Assembly: GCA_963825405.1 (NCBI GenBank)
Contig: CAWGTB010000001.1
Span: 186,001-250,000, forward strand
DNA: 64,000 nt
Source: JACPNO01 sp963825405
Lineage (GTDB): Bacteria; Acidobacteriota; Terriglobia; Bryobacterales; Bryobacteraceae
Direction of reading: 5' to 3'
Shown: piece by piece, positions 24,476-35,180 of the stretch
Layout: each line of letters begins with the position of its first letter
How positions within the stretch are numbered: position 1 is the stretch's first letter
The notes under the pieces: generated by a model
The model's database searches: none
What the model saw: the letters and a program-made list of their open reading frames with translations, nothing else
What the model was told of the DNA's origin: nothing
Made by a program: the position numbers and the translations under genes

Positions 24476-26317
24476 CTACCACGTCTTCTCCCAAACCCGG
24501 ACCACCGGATACCTGCCGGCATCCCCAGCGTTGTATTTGGATTGCTGATACCACCACATCAGCCTGGCACGCGGATTGGCCGCAAACTGCGGATCAGCCG
24601 CCAGCCGCTCCTCGAACTGCTTCCGTAGCTCAGGCGAATCGGCCATCATGCGGCGCGCTACCGGCTCAAGTATATACTCGCCGGCGCCGCCTCTTCCTTC
24701 GAACACGGTATTGCAGAACCCCCACCGCGCCAGAGAGTCCGGCGCCTGCGGCTCTAGCATCGCCAAAATCAGACGAGCCCGCCGCTGCTTCATCGGCACC
24801 CAGAACGACCCTGCCGGAATCGTCATCTTCTCTTTAGCCGGCACGGCTTCGAAGTCAACCATTACGCGGCCCTCGTAGGGAGTCGTCCCCAACTTCGTCC
24901 CCGAGAAGCGATAGGTTTCGAACTCCTGCTCGACCGGCTTGGACGTGCGCTCCATCTCAACCCCGTGCAGCGCCAACACGTCCGCGAGTTCCTTCCATGC
25001 GATAGGGATCAGGTACCCCAAAGGCACCCGCGCTTCCGCCGTGGTATCGATCTGATCGTGAATCCGCGTATCGAGGTCATCCGGCTCGGGCAGATACTTC
25101 GTCACCATTGCGCCTGTGATCTCGCTCTGAAACGGGCCGGTTTTTAAGGCGTGGTACACCATCGGCCGGCTCTGGTCGCTGACCTTTCCGGAGAGGTATA
25201 CCGGCGCGGCGGATCGATCGCCAGCCCGCGACGCCATGGCCCGGTCGGCCTCGCGCACCGCGCGCCGCAACGCTTCGGGATCGAGCAGAATCGTTTCGAT
25301 CGAATGCCGCATGATGTCGTAGTGCGCCCAAGCCCGGGTCTTCGCTGCCTTTAAACTGTGTGTCTCCACCAACAGGGATGGGCGGTTCTGCGCCGCCGCG
25401 TACAAGTGCGAGTAGCGCGGAGAAAACACCTCCATGAAAAGTTCACGTTTGCCGCCCGCCGCTGGGCGGAGCGCGCCATACGGCGCCACCAAGTGGCCGT
25501 CCGCCGCCATCCGCCGGTCCAGCTCGGGCACGAACCGGTCGCGCACCCAGGCGCCTGCAGGCTCCGCTAAATCCTGGTTGCGCGCCATGTCCCAGGTCAC
25601 GTCGTACTGAAAATCCGACCCGTCAGTTACATGATTGTCGATCAGAAAGTCAGGCATCCAGGTATTGAACAGCCGCAGCCACGCGCGCATTTCCGGAGCA
25701 TCCGCTTTGATGTAATCGCGGTTCAGGTTCCGCCCCTGCGCTGTAGGCCGGAGGCCCGTTTCCTTTGGCCCATTCTGACTTGCCCGGTGATACGGACTGC
25801 GGTTTTCATGCCCGTCGACGTTGAACACTGGAATGATGAGGAATATTGCCCGGTCAAGCCAACCGGCAAAGCGTTTGCTGTTGGCGATCATGTCGCGCAC
25901 CAGCATCAGGACCGTATCTTTGCCCTCGATTTCGCCGGAGTGAATGCCGCTCTGGATCATGATCAGCGCCTTGTTCGTTTTGGCCGCCGCTTCCGGCGTG
26001 AACGCGCGATCTTTCGACACGACGATGGCGATCATCGTGCGACCCTCCGGCGTCGTGCCCATGTCGAGGACTCTTACAAACGGCGACGCGCGCTCCATTC
26101 GGTGCGCCAGCTCAACCGCCTCCGCATACGGGGCGGTCTGGTTCCAATCCGACTTCTCGCCCGTGGTGAGCAGATCGCTCGATGCCTCCCTGGCGCTCGC
26201 GGCCAACGACGCGGCTGCCTTAGCCGCTGGCGGCTCGAAAGCGGAGTGCGGCGCGAGCGGGTCCTGCGCAAGACATATCGCGCCGAAGGCCCCTAGCAGC
26301 GGAATGATGCGAATCAT
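24476..26317 (-). CDS. Secreted M14-family zinc carboxypeptidase
   Basis: 613 residues from Met 26317, which begins a signal peptide (IRIIPLLGAFGAICLAQ). The metal site of M14 peptidases is visible: His126 and Glu129 in SGIHSGEIEGK, with the third ligand His229 in FLIDNHVTDG. A long C-terminal extension (WVPMKQRRARLILAMLEPQA, ending RVWEKTW) is typical of large M14 members of Acidobacteriota. The frame stays open upstream to 27349, but that part is the antisense of the divergent gene at 26393. The last 75 codons' worth of DNA has a diverged partial copy at 22268-22342. Confidence 0.85.
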   Translation of the reverse strand: MIRIIPLLGAFGAICLAQDPLAPHSAFEPPAAKAAASLAASAREASSDLLTTGEKSDWNQTAPYAEAVELAHRMERASPFVRVLDMGTTPEGRTMIAIVVSKDRAFTPEAAAKTNKALIMIQSGIHSGEIEGKDTVLMLVRDMIANSKRFAGWLDRAIFLIIPVFNVDGHENRSPYHRASQNGPKETGLRPTAQGRNLNRDYIKADAPEMRAWLRLFNTWMPDFLIDNHVTDGSDFQYDVTWDMARNQDLAEPAGAWVRDRFVPELDRRMAADGHLVAPYGALRPAAGGKRELFMEVFSPRYSHLYAAAQNRPSLLVETHSLKAAKTRAWAHYDIMRHSIETILLDPEALRRAVREADRAMASRAGDRSAAPVYLSGKVSDQSRPMVYHALKTGPFQSEITGAMVTKYLPEPDDLDTRIHDQIDTTAEARVPLGYLIPIAWKELADVLALHGVEMERTSKPVEQEFETYRFSGTKLGTTPYEGRVMVDFEAVPAKEKMTIPAGSFWVPMKQRRARLILAMLEPQAPDSLARWGFCNTVFEGRGGAGEYILEPVARRMMADSPELRKQFEERLAADPQFAANPRARLMWWYQQSKYNAGDAGRYPVVRVWEKTW

Positions 26318-26392
26318 GAGTCGATAGTAGTGTAACCCAGGTCGGCCTTGAGACTGGCTTCGAGGCGCCGATCTCGGCGACAATAGCTGCCA

Positions 26393-27808
26393 ATGAACCG
26401 TCGCGACTTTCTTCTTCGTGCCAGCGCGGGGGCTTCGCTTCTGGCGAGTTCCAGCGCTGCGGCCGCCAGCCTGTCTCTGCGGAGTTTGCAGCGAAGCATG
26501 CCGCTTGCGGAGCGTATCCGGCTGATTCAAACGTTTGTGCATGAGCGTTATTACGACAAGATCGGCCTGCTCTATTCCCACATCAATTTTGAAGAAGAGC
26601 GTCCGCATGCGCCGGGGGAACTGGCCGACGCGGACCCTAATAACCTCGGCATCCCCGAGCACGATCTCTACAACTACGAAAACAGTGCCATGAATTCCGG
26701 GATGTTCCTGGCCGGGCAATGCTATCGCTACATGACCACCAGGGAACCGGAGGCGCTGGAATATGCCGCCAAGGCGTTCCGCTCCATCGATGTGAACTAT
26801 AGCCTCAGTGAGGCTGCGGCCGAAGGCCCCGGCATTCTTATGCAGCGCGCCGGCTCCATCGATCCGAACGACCGCTTCGTCGCTCGGCCCGGGTGGATTT
26901 GTAAACCCTACGGCCAGACTTTGACGACGCAGACCAGCACCGAGCAGAACTTTGGCCCGTTGTGGGGATTGTATCTGTACCGCGGTTTGGCGCCGGCAAC
27001 CACCAAGGCGCGCATCGACCAAATGATCGCCAGCGTGGCCGACCTGTGGAGCCAGATCGGTTACAAAATCAATTTCTTCGGCGAAATCTGGGAATTCGAA
27101 AAATCGATGCCCCGCGCCCAGCGCCACATGCCTGTGTGGGCGTGGGTGAACCGGATTGCGTTCGAAGTAACCGGCGAGAAACGATTTCGCCGCGAGTTTC
27201 AGCGGCTCGATGCGCTTTTTGGAGGCATGCCGACGGCGCAGCAGACCAACCTCGGCCTCGGCCGTGAGAAGTACATCAGTACAGAGGACCGCGCTTTCCA
27301 CGATAAAGAAGTTTCGGTCGCCAGCCAACTGATCGATCTTGAACCGCAAGCGAGAGACCGCTATTTGCGTGCCATGGCAAACTGGTGGAAATTCGCGCAG
27401 ATCGGTTTGCGTGACGATCTTTTTTCGTATTACTACATCGAACTCGATACGCTGACCGGAGCGTGGCGACCATTGCCGAAATCGATCAAGCCGCGGCAGC
27501 AGTGGAACAGTCCATCGATGTGGCAGAACGGAACTTTTCCGGTCTGCTGGGGAGAGGTGGCGGCGCGACTATCGCTCAGTTCGGCGATGTTGGCCCATCG
27601 CAGCCAGGAGCATCGGCCGGAAGCCAACGCCCTGGCCCAGCGGATTTTCGCCAGCCTCGACAAGGAACAATTGCGGTACATGATAGATCCGGAGAATTCG
27701 CTGGAAAAGCCGCTGCGATACATGACCAACCTGCTCAGCGGCGATGCCCTGGCGTACTATCCGGCGGCATATTGGTACGGCAAGTTCCACAACTCTGGTA
27801 AGAGTTAG
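26393..27808 (+). CDS. Tat-exported hypothetical protein
   Basis: 471 residues with a clear Tat signal (MNRRDFLLRASAGASLLASS). The mature part is helical and rich in Trp/Tyr (GYKINFFGEIWEFEKSMPRA; RYLRAMANWWKFAQIGLRDD), suggestive of an alpha/alpha toroid like those of some polysaccharide-active enzymes. I see no diagnostic catalytic motif and assign no activity. It diverges from the M14 peptidase (75-base gap), so both may share a regulatory region. Confidence 0.65.
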   Translation: MNRRDFLLRASAGASLLASSSAAAASLSLRSLQRSMPLAERIRLIQTFVHERYYDKIGLLYSHINFEEERPHAPGELADADPNNLGIPEHDLYNYENSAMNSGMFLAGQCYRYMTTREPEALEYAAKAFRSIDVNYSLSEAAAEGPGILMQRAGSIDPNDRFVARPGWICKPYGQTLTTQTSTEQNFGPLWGLYLYRGLAPATTKARIDQMIASVADLWSQIGYKINFFGEIWEFEKSMPRAQRHMPVWAWVNRIAFEVTGEKRFRREFQRLDALFGGMPTAQQTNLGLGREKYISTEDRAFHDKEVSVASQLIDLEPQARDRYLRAMANWWKFAQIGLRDDLFSYYYIELDTLTGAWRPLPKSIKPRQQWNSPSMWQNGTFPVCWGEVAARLSLSSAMLAHRSQEHRPEANALAQRIFASLDKEQLRYMIDPENSLEKPLRYMTNLLSGDALAYYPAAYWYGKFHNSGKS

Positions 27809-27813
27809 GCCGG

Positions 27814-29415
27814 TCACTCTTTTTTCTTTCGTAAGACCTGGCCGGCACGCACGCCGGTGACTTTGTCGTTCTCGACTTCGATGCGGCCGTTGACGATGAC
27901 AAGCTCGAATCCAGTGCTGTACTGGTGCGGCTCGACGAACGTCGCGTGGTCCTGAACGGTGTTCGGGTCGAACAGGACGAGATCGGCGGCGTAGCCCTGG
28001 CTGATGCGGCCGCGATCGCGCAGAGCAAATTTCCTGGCTGGGAAGTCGGTCATTTTACGGATAGCGTCTTCCAGCGTGAGCACGCGCCGCGACCGGACGA
28101 ACTCGGCCAGGACCCTGCTGTTGGTGCCATAGCTGCGGGGATGGGGTGAGCCCGAGTTGAATTCGATGACCCAGCCGTCGCTCGCAATGGCGGTGTTCCG
28201 GTACTGGATGATGCGATCCACATCCACCATTCCCATCTGGTGATAGATCATGTTGGTTCCGGAAGGCTCGGCCGCGAGCATGTCCAGGATCGTATTGATC
28301 TCACCCTCGACACCGGGCTTGCCCGAATGCATGCCATTAATCTCGGTGATGGTCTTACCGTTTACTGAGGGGTCAACGTGGCTGAAGCCAACCATCGCCC
28401 AGGAGTAGTCCTGGTGGCCGAGGGATTCGAGTTGCTCGCGCATTTCGGCGGCGATTCTGGCGCGGGTCGCAGGGTTGGAAAGCCGTTCGCGAATGGCGCG
28501 TTCGCCGTCGGCCAGGACCCAGGTTGGGACGAGGTGGCCAAGGATAGTGCTCGAACGGTCGTACGGATACTGATCCACTGTGATGTCGATGCCTTCTTTG
28601 CGGTAGCGTTCGACGAGGGCGATGGTCTTGTCGCTCGCGCCCCAAAGACGTTTGTTGTCGATCTTGAAGTGCGAAAGCTGCACGGGCATGTGCGCTTCCC
28701 GGCCGATGCGCACGGCTTCGTCAATCGCCTCGGTAATGTGTGCTCCTTCGTCGCGCATGTGGCTCGCATAGACGCCCTGGTAGCGCGCGGCTTCCTTTGC
28801 CAGCGCGAGGACCTCTTCGGTGTCCGAATAAGTGCCGGGCACGTAGATCAATCCTGTTGAGAAGCCCACGGCGCCGGCCTGCATGGCACGGGCGACGACT
28901 TCTTTCATCCTGGCGATTTCGGCGGGCGTGGCCTTGCGGTTGGCTTCTCCCATTGCGACGCGGCGCACGTCGTTGTGACCGATCAGGGAAGCAACATTGG
29001 TGGCGGGACGGGCGGCTTCCAGGCGAGAAAAGAAGTCGGGCAGATCGGTCTCGGAGTGGCCGCAATTGCCGGTGATGAGGGTGGTGACTCCGTCGCGAAT
29101 GAAGTTCTCCGCCAGAGGCATCTTTTCAATTGCACCCAGCGCGCCATAGCCGATTTTCAGATCGACGTGGGTGTGGACATCGATGAAACCCGGAGCCAGC
29201 ACAAGGCCGCGGGCATCGATGATGCGGGTAGCGCTTGCGGTGGTGAGTTTGCCCACTGCCATGATCTTGCCGCCTGCGATGGCGACATCGCCGGTGATGG
29301 CGGGGCTTCCAGTACCATCTGCGATGCGGGCATTGCGGACGAGGAGATCATAGTCAGCGGCTGCGAGAGACAAGACCGTAAGAGCACCCAGGGCCAGGAC
29401 GAGGTGAAAGGACAT
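27814..29415 (-). CDS. N-acyl-D-amino-acid deacylase (D-aminoacylase)
   Basis: 533 residues, amidohydrolase superfamily. A signal peptide-like start (VLALGALTVLSLAAADY) is followed by the first metal motif His-x-His in APGFIDVHTHVDLKI, the bridging Cys in ITGNCGHSETD, further His ligands in VYASHMRDEG and QLSHFKIDNK, and the catalytic Asp region near DLVLFDPNTV. This layout matches D-aminoacylases, which release D-amino acids from N-acyl derivatives. Ends 6 bases from the convergent gene at 26393. Confidence 0.88.
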   Translation of the reverse strand: MSFHLVLALGALTVLSLAAADYDLLVRNARIADGTGSPAITGDVAIAGGKIMAVGKLTTASATRIIDARGLVLAPGFIDVHTHVDLKIGYGALGAIEKMPLAENFIRDGVTTLITGNCGHSETDLPDFFSRLEAARPATNVASLIGHNDVRRVAMGEANRKATPAEIARMKEVVARAMQAGAVGFSTGLIYVPGTYSDTEEVLALAKEAARYQGVYASHMRDEGAHITEAIDEAVRIGREAHMPVQLSHFKIDNKRLWGASDKTIALVERYRKEGIDITVDQYPYDRSSTILGHLVPTWVLADGERAIRERLSNPATRARIAAEMREQLESLGHQDYSWAMVGFSHVDPSVNGKTITEINGMHSGKPGVEGEINTILDMLAAEPSGTNMIYHQMGMVDVDRIIQYRNTAIASDGWVIEFNSGSPHPRSYGTNSRVLAEFVRSRRVLTLEDAIRKMTDFPARKFALRDRGRISQGYAADLVLFDPNTVQDHATFVEPHQYSTGFELVIVNGRIEVENDKVTGVRAGQVLRKKKE

Positions 29416-29508
29416 GTTGGAATATAGAATACTCTCCCGCCTGCGTGGCGGGTGGAAGGCGCAGCCTCACAAGATGGGTAGGTTAAGATCGGTGGAAAGG
29501 AGTTCTGC

Positions 29509-30604
29509 ATGTTCGGTGTTCCAACCAGCGCGTTCTTGATCTGTCTGATGGCCGGCTTGGGCCCGGCAATGGCGCAAACTCGCCCGCCGGATCCCACCCG
29601 CGATCCGAACACGCCCGGGTACGTCAAAGCGAAGGAATTGCCCGACGGCGCCATCCCTTCGGCGAAGGAAGACGGGAACTTCATCATTGGCCCCACTCAC
29701 AATCCCGCGCCGGAAATGGCCGCGAACGAAGGCGTGCCCAAGGGTGACGTCTTTGAATTCACCATGGAATCGAAGGACAGCAAGATCTATCCCGGCATCG
29801 CGCGCGAGCCCAACACCTTCGCCGTGCCTGGACCCGGCGGACCCGAACAAGGTGATCGTCAACAGCTATCCTGCTCCCTATACGCGCCGGGTGGCGGTGT
29901 ACGTTCCCAAACAATACGTACCCGGCACGGAGGCGCCGTTCATCGTCGGGGCGGATGGACCTGACCAGACTTTGTTCACCGCACTCGACAATCTGATCGC
30001 CGAGCACCGGGTGCCGGTGATGATTGCGATCTCCATCGGCAACGGCAGCGGCGACGCTCAGGGCAGCCAGCGGGGACTGGAGTACGACACGATGTCCGGG
30101 CTTTACGCGGAGTTCGTGGAGAAGGAAGTGCTGCCCCTGGTCGAGAAGAAATACAACGTGAAGCTCACCAAGGATCCCGACGGGCGGGCGACGACGGGTT
30201 GCAGCTCCGGCGGAGCGGCCGCGATGGCGATGGCCTGGTATCACACGGATCTCTACCACCGTGTTCTGAGCTACTCGGGCACGTTCGTGTACCAGCAGTG
30301 GCCGTACAACTCCGAGACCCCGCACGGCGCATGGGAATTCCATGAAACCCTCATTCCCAACAGCCCGAAGAAGCCGCTGCGCATCTGGATGCATGTCAGC
30401 GATCGAGACATTCTCATCACCCGCGACAACTATCACGACTGGGTCCTCGCCAATGAGCGCATGGCCAAGGCTCTGGCCGCCAAGGGGTATCCTTACCAAT
30501 TTGTCTTTGCGAAGAACGCTGTGCACTGCGACCGCGGCGTGAAGGCACAGACGCTGCCCCTGGCACTGGAGTATGTATGGCAGGGATACGCGCCGAAGAA
30601 TTAA
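29509..30604 (+). CDS. Enterochelin-esterase-like secreted hydrolase (one frameshift)
   Basis: Two frames (29509-29964 and 29687-30604) encode about 365 residues joined near 29828, where one base seems to be missing (VP|LDPADPNKV). A signal peptide (AFLICLMAGLGPAMAQ) is followed by an alpha/beta-hydrolase domain of the esterase D / IroE type: VPVMIAISIGNGSGD strand, nucleophile Ser in TTGCSSGGAAAM, and a C-terminal NAVHCDRG His. Such enzymes hydrolyse siderophore esters or feruloyl/acetyl esters; substrate not evident. Confidence 0.8.
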
Positions 30605-30612
30605 CCGCTCGA

Positions 30613-31677
30613 TTAGAGCACGCGCACTCGCACGGCCAACGGTCCCGCTTGGTAAGTCCTGCTGAACCCGTTCCGGGTATTCGTTACCGTGAACGTTCCG
30701 TTCGATTCCACGGAGAGCTTGATCAACCGTCCTCCATCGGTAGGCTCGAGATTGGCAATGAAGTCGTCGGGTGGATTGGTATTTTTTGTCCCGGCAACCG
30801 AATAATGATCCTGCCAGATGTCCTTCAGGCTCGGGGTGTCGCGCAGAATAGGCCAGCTCGGCGGATCGGCACCCTTGCTGGCGCCGTTGCCCACGATCGC
30901 GACTCTTGGCCGCAATGCGCCGATCAGCTCCGGCGACATGCCCTTGAACTGGCCGTGCACGTTCACGTGATACACGTCCACGGTCCCGATCAAATTGTTG
31001 GGGCAGACGAGCTCACGATTGTAATGCGCCTCTAAATCAGCCAGATCCAGCATTCGGAACTTGCCCAGTGTGAACAGGAGACCGATAGAGAGATTGTCTT
31101 CCACGTCGCTTGGAATCACCGGGGCCTGCGGGTTAGCTGCGCAAAACTTGTTCGGCGCGCCCGCTCCCCTCAGCGGTTTCTCAATGAATTTCCCGCCCGC
31201 GGCGACCACATCGACACGCACGCCTCCGATCGGAATGGTATCGCCAGGCTTCAGAACGGTGTGGCCGATTCTCTTGACGAACCTCGTCGTAAGCTTTGAA
31301 GCGTTGCGGCACTGCCTCCGCTCCAGGCGCAGGTTGAAATTCTCCGTGATCGTAAATGCGACGGACGGGAATCTTCGCTACCAGTTGCGGCACGTCTCCC
31401 ATGTGGTCGAGGTCAAAGTGTGAAATCACCAGGAAATCGATTTGCTTCAGGCCTGCCGCCTTCACCGTTTCGACAATCCGGTCGACCGACGCATTGTAGC
31501 CGGGCAATTCGGGCCAACCCGCATCGAAGAGCATCGACTCACCGGACGGAGAAACAATGAGAACCGACTTACCGCCTTCGACGTCGATCGTGTAGAAATC
31601 GAGCGTCTTCGCCGCCGGGCAGCACGGACACCAAAAATATTCCAAGTAACGCGATCGCCAGAGAACTCGATATTCAT
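30613..31677 (-). CDS. MBL-fold metallo-hydrolase, secreted (frameshifted)
   Basis: Three frames make one protein of about 350 residues. ATG 31677 overlaps the stop of the upstream dehydrogenase (ATGA). A signal peptide lies in a second frame (SSLAIALLGIFLVSVLPGG). The metallo-beta-lactamase motif SHFDLDHMGD is in the third (31181-31645), and the C-terminal half (30613-31221; VRVDVVAAGGKFIEKP to RVRVL) in another. At least two indels, near 31622 and 31285, are needed. The fold and the His-x-Asp-x-Asp-His site resemble ComEC/Rec2-type hydrolases. The overlap with the PQQ dehydrogenase gene suggests co-expression. Confidence 0.75.
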
Positions 31678-33454
31678 TTCACGCTGAACGCGAGCAGCAC
31701 GTTTCCAGGCATGCTCGAATAGCCGGAGTTTACGTACAAAATCCCATCCACAATGGTGGCGCCAGTCGCGCTGAAAGATCCACCGCGCGCTGGGATGCCG
31801 TTTACGGTCGTGTAGTCGCGAACGGCGTCGAAATCCCAAACGATCGCGCCTGTCTTTACTTCAAATGCGCGAATATGTCCGTCCATCGATGGTGAGAAAA
31901 CGATGCCTGGAATGACAGTGGGCGGTGACCGTTGTGCGCCGGAGCAACCCGGCTGGCCCGCGCAGGATGGTTTCGGCGGCGGTGTGTGCCACACGAGTTT
32001 TCCAGTCGCGGCATCCAAGGCGAACAGTCCGCCTCCCGATGCGGGATCGCTGCGATCGAATCGGCAAGTGGCGCGAAGACCAGCTTATCGAGCAGGACTG
32101 TAAGCGATTCCCCACTGAATGCCGCCGCCGGGACCTCCCTTGCCAATGCGAGTTTGCCAGATGACTTTGCCTTTCTGTCCCGGATCGAAGCCCCACACGA
32201 CGGCCGATTTTTGGCCCGCGAGAAGCATCTGATGTCCGCCGTCCAGATCCACGAGAATGGGCGAGGCTCCGAAATCGACATCCGTACCGGCATTTTCAGG
32301 GCAGTTGCCTTTCTGCGGGCCTTGGGCGCCTTGACCGCCGCAATCCCAATTGAACATGTCGGGCGCAGCTTGGCGGATCCAGCGGATCGCGCCGGTCTTC
32401 ATGTCCATGGCGACGATGGCATCGGCGGTTTCGATATCAGGACCGGAGTATCCGTTGCCGGTGGCCACGTAGACCAGTTTTCGCTTGAGATCGAGCGTGG
32501 GCGAAGACCATATCGTCGCGCCGGAAGGTCCGTAGTACTGAACGCCGGCGGCGCTTTTCCGCGTCGGCTTGGCTTCCGGCGACATGAAGGTTCTCCAGAT
32601 CTCCGATCCGTCGCTGGCTTTGATCGCGACCAGATTGCCCCGGAACGTGCAGCAGGAGTAAAAGGGATTGGCACCGGCGTTCTCCTCTTGAGAAGCAATC
32701 GGCACGTAGAGGCGCCCGTCATGGAGCTTCGCCGTGCCGGTAATGCGAGTAAACGCCTGATCGTCCAACTTCTTTTGCCAAACGAGTTTGCCCGTGTTCG
32801 CGTCGAGCGCGTAGAAGTTGGACTCGAGATCTCCGAAGTACGCACGGGCTCCGGGACCAATAATCGACAGCGTCGCGAACCATGGCTTTGGCCTGGTACA
32901 TCCAATAGATGCACCCGGTCTGCGCATCCAGCGCGTACACGGTGCCGTCGTTGCTGCCGCTATAGACCCGGCCGTCGACGACGGTCGGTTGGCCATACGC
33001 CGTGACCGTCTCGGGGAATCCGAACGCCCACTTGAGTTTGAGCGACGGCACTTGCTCCGCGGTCAGCCCGGCCGCTTCGGCGGACTGAAAGCGAGCATTC
33101 TGGTTGTCGGTGCTCCATCCGTTCCAGGACGATTTGCTGGGCTTGGGTTTCGCCCCAGCGGCGCAATATCCGGTCATGGGAGTGAAGACAGCGGGACCGG
33201 CTTTTCCCAAGTAACGCGCCACCGCCCGGCGGTCTTCCGGCGAGAGCTGCGACTCCCTGTGCTCGCATGCTGCCGGTTTCCAGTGCCTTGACGATTTGCT
33301 CCCAGGACTTGGCCGCCAACGCTTCCCGCAACGGGGCATGCGCATCGCTGTTCTGATCGTGACACTGCTGGCAGTGCTCGATATAGACTCGGGTGCCTTC
33401 CTGCGCAGTGCAAAGCTGGGCGGCGATGAAGATCAGAGCGCTGATGCGGTGCAT
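31674..33454 (-). CDS. PQQ-dependent quinoprotein with cytochrome c domain (frameshifted)
   Basis: Spread over four frames. N-terminus 33454 onward: signal peptide (ISALIFIAAQLCTAQEG) and cytochrome c motif CQQCH. Then LKLKWAFGFPETVTAYGQPT (frame to about 32885), the main propeller (32085-32996; NFYALDANTGKLVWQKKLDD) and the C-terminus (31674-32018; DAATGKLVWHTPPPKP). Indels are implied near 33255, 32885, 32090 and 32035. An N-terminal haem domain plus an eight-bladed PQQ propeller with tryptophan-docking VWQ/VWH repeats matches polyvinyl-alcohol dehydrogenase-like and alcohol dehydrogenase quinoproteins, which are periplasmic and feed electrons to the respiratory chain. The stop overlaps the start of the MBL hydrolase. 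Confidence 0.8.
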
Positions 33455-33559
33455 ATCCCTCCTAAAGCTAGTGGGCGGCGAACTGCTGCAAGCAGCGATG
33501 CTGACAACGGTGTGTCGACGAAGCTGGCAGCGATGAGGTTGACTTGGACCGGCGCGAGT

Positions 33560-34213
33560 TCATGATGGCAGTTCCTTGCCGGCCTGCTCCGCCACCATGT
33601 ACGCGGCGTACCAGTCGGGCCAGTTCTCGTCGCGCTTCCCGATGCGCTTCTCGTGTTGGCCGTGGGCGGCTTCCGCACGCCGAAGCGCGCTCGCCAGGTC
33701 GCTTGCAGAGCCGAACGCACTCACGGCAGTGTCGATGCGCCCCGGCAGCCGGGTCGTGATCTCCTGCAGCAGCCAGCCGTTACCGTCAGGGTCGCTGAAT
33801 GTGGCGAAAGAGCTGTAGGTGGCGTGATCGGGCGCGGGCCCGGCGGCGCGGCCGGCTGTGCCGTCGGGCTGGAACTGGGCCCCCGGCGTCCCGGCGTGGA
33901 ACGCTTCGCTGACCTCGACACCGCGGGCGACAAGCTCGTCGCGCGCAGCCTGAATGTCCGAGACGATCAGGTAGAGGCCTTGGGCGGAACCGGGCGCAGC
34001 GGACGTGATCTTCGTGCCGAATTGGATCGAGCACCCCGATCCGGGCGGCGTTAACTGGAGCACCCGGAAGCCATTATCGAAGGGGAAGTCGGCGTCGAGC
34101 CTCCACCCAAGTTTCCCGTAGAACTCCTTCGCGCGGTCGACATTCGAGACGGGGATGACGACGACCTCAAGCTTCATATCGACTCGGTTACCACGGACTT
34201 CGTTGGTGTTCAT
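33560..34213 (-). CDS. VOC (glyoxalase-like) protein with C-terminal extension
   Basis: 217 residues. The first 130 form a vicinal-oxygen-chelate domain (KLEVVVIPVSNVDRAKEFYG; FSDPDGNGWLLQEITTRLPG) with a candidate metal-binding Glu at the end of the last strand. A helical tail (ASALRRAEAAHGQHEKRIGK and WPDWYAAYMVAEQAGKELPS) is a separate small domain found fused to, or beside, VOC proteins in soil bacteria. Activity unknown; such proteins range from glyoxalases to antibiotic-binding proteins. The gene starts 12 bases after the proposed RBS-containing leader. Confidence 0.8.
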   Translation of the reverse strand: MNTNEVRGNRVDMKLEVVVIPVSNVDRAKEFYGKLGWRLDADFPFDNGFRVLQLTPPGSGCSIQFGTKITSAAPGSAQGLYLIVSDIQAARDELVARGVEVSEAFHAGTPGAQFQPDGTAGRAAGPAPDHATYSSFATFSDPDGNGWLLQEITTRLPGRIDTAVSAFGSASDLASALRRAEAAHGQHEKRIGKRDENWPDWYAAYMVAEQAGKELPS

Positions 34214-34269
34214 CGCACCTCCTGGGTTGTGTGGGGATGACGGTCGCGCACTTATTTACATTGAGGCTT

Positions 34270-35088
34270 TTACTTGCGCGGTTCGAAACGCACTTCAACC
34301 TCGGTCTTCACTTTGACGGGGTGGCCCCGGTCGACTGGAGGCTGATAACGAAACTGAGACCATGGCACCGCTTCGCAGAGTTGGTTCCCGGTTGTGAGCT
34401 CAGAGACTTTCCCTTTCGGATCGATGACGACTTTGCAGCGAACCGTTCCCCCCGCAGGCTCCCAAAGCGGCGCGGTCTGAACGGCTGCACCCTCAATTAG
34501 AAGAGCGCGCTGCTTATCCGCCGCAACCGACACTTCGGGGATGTCCTTCTCACTATCGTCGGCGTCTTTCTTCGAATCGGCGCCGTTCTCAGTGGATGTG
34601 ACAGGCTGCAGCCGCGTAACCAGGAATACGGTTCTGGCGGGATATCGTTTCACCTTCGCGCGCAAGGCCTCGACTTTCACATCCAGCTCATCAAAGGATA
34701 AACCGCTCCAGGCCATCTTGACGGCACGCTCGCAGCTTAGTGGGAGCGGATAGCCGTTCTTGCCGTTGTCGGGATCGCCAATCTCGTCAATGGCTTTTTG
34801 CGCGTTGACGCCCTCGGCTATATATTCCTTTCCGTGGACTACCGGAATGGCCGTCTTGAAAAACAGGCGGTAGCGATGCACGCCTTCCCAAAGGTACACG
34901 GAAGGTCCACCGGCGTTGAGAGTGGCATCGGTCAGGGTCGATTCGTCCAGAACCTGAGCCTTTCCCTGGATTTTGTCCGGCGCAGTCCGGGCTTTCGTGG
35001 GTTCTTTGGCTGACGGCCCACTGGAGCAGCCGACCAATCCGGTAACCACAAGTAAGAGAAGACAGCAACTGCCTTGGTTGCAGGTCAT
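34270..35088 (-). CDS. TonB-like lipoprotein
   Basis: 272 residues. A lipoprotein signal (LLLLVVTGLVGCSSG) is followed by a unique middle region and a C-terminal TonB-type domain (GTVRCKVVIDPKGKVSELTT; VPWSQFRYQPPVDRGHPVKV) of the kind used by periplasmic energy-transducer C-termini. There is no N-terminal membrane anchor as in true TonB, so it is probably a lipid-anchored periplasmic protein using the fold for binding. Single gene. Confidence 0.65.
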   Translation of the reverse strand: MTCNQGSCCLLLLVVTGLVGCSSGPSAKEPTKARTAPDKIQGKAQVLDESTLTDATLNAGGPSVYLWEGVHRYRLFFKTAIPVVHGKEYIAEGVNAQKAIDEIGDPDNGKNGYPLPLSCERAVKMAWSGLSFDELDVKVEALRAKVKRYPARTVFLVTRLQPVTSTENGADSKKDADDSEKDIPEVSVAADKQRALLIEGAAVQTAPLWEPAGGTVRCKVVIDPKGKVSELTTGNQLCEAVPWSQFRYQPPVDRGHPVKVKTEVEVRFEPRK

Positions 35089-35180
35089 CCGCTAGGCCCC
35101 GCTTTCGAGATGTTTTTGTTCGAATCTGAAGGTATCACGGGACATGATCGCTGACAACCGACTCTAATAGGGTTTGCCGT

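Noticed and set aside
24476..27349. A 957-residue reading frame on the minus strand
   Set aside because: Upstream of Met 26317 it is the antisense of the Tat protein at 26393; the peptidase signal peptide starts at 26317.
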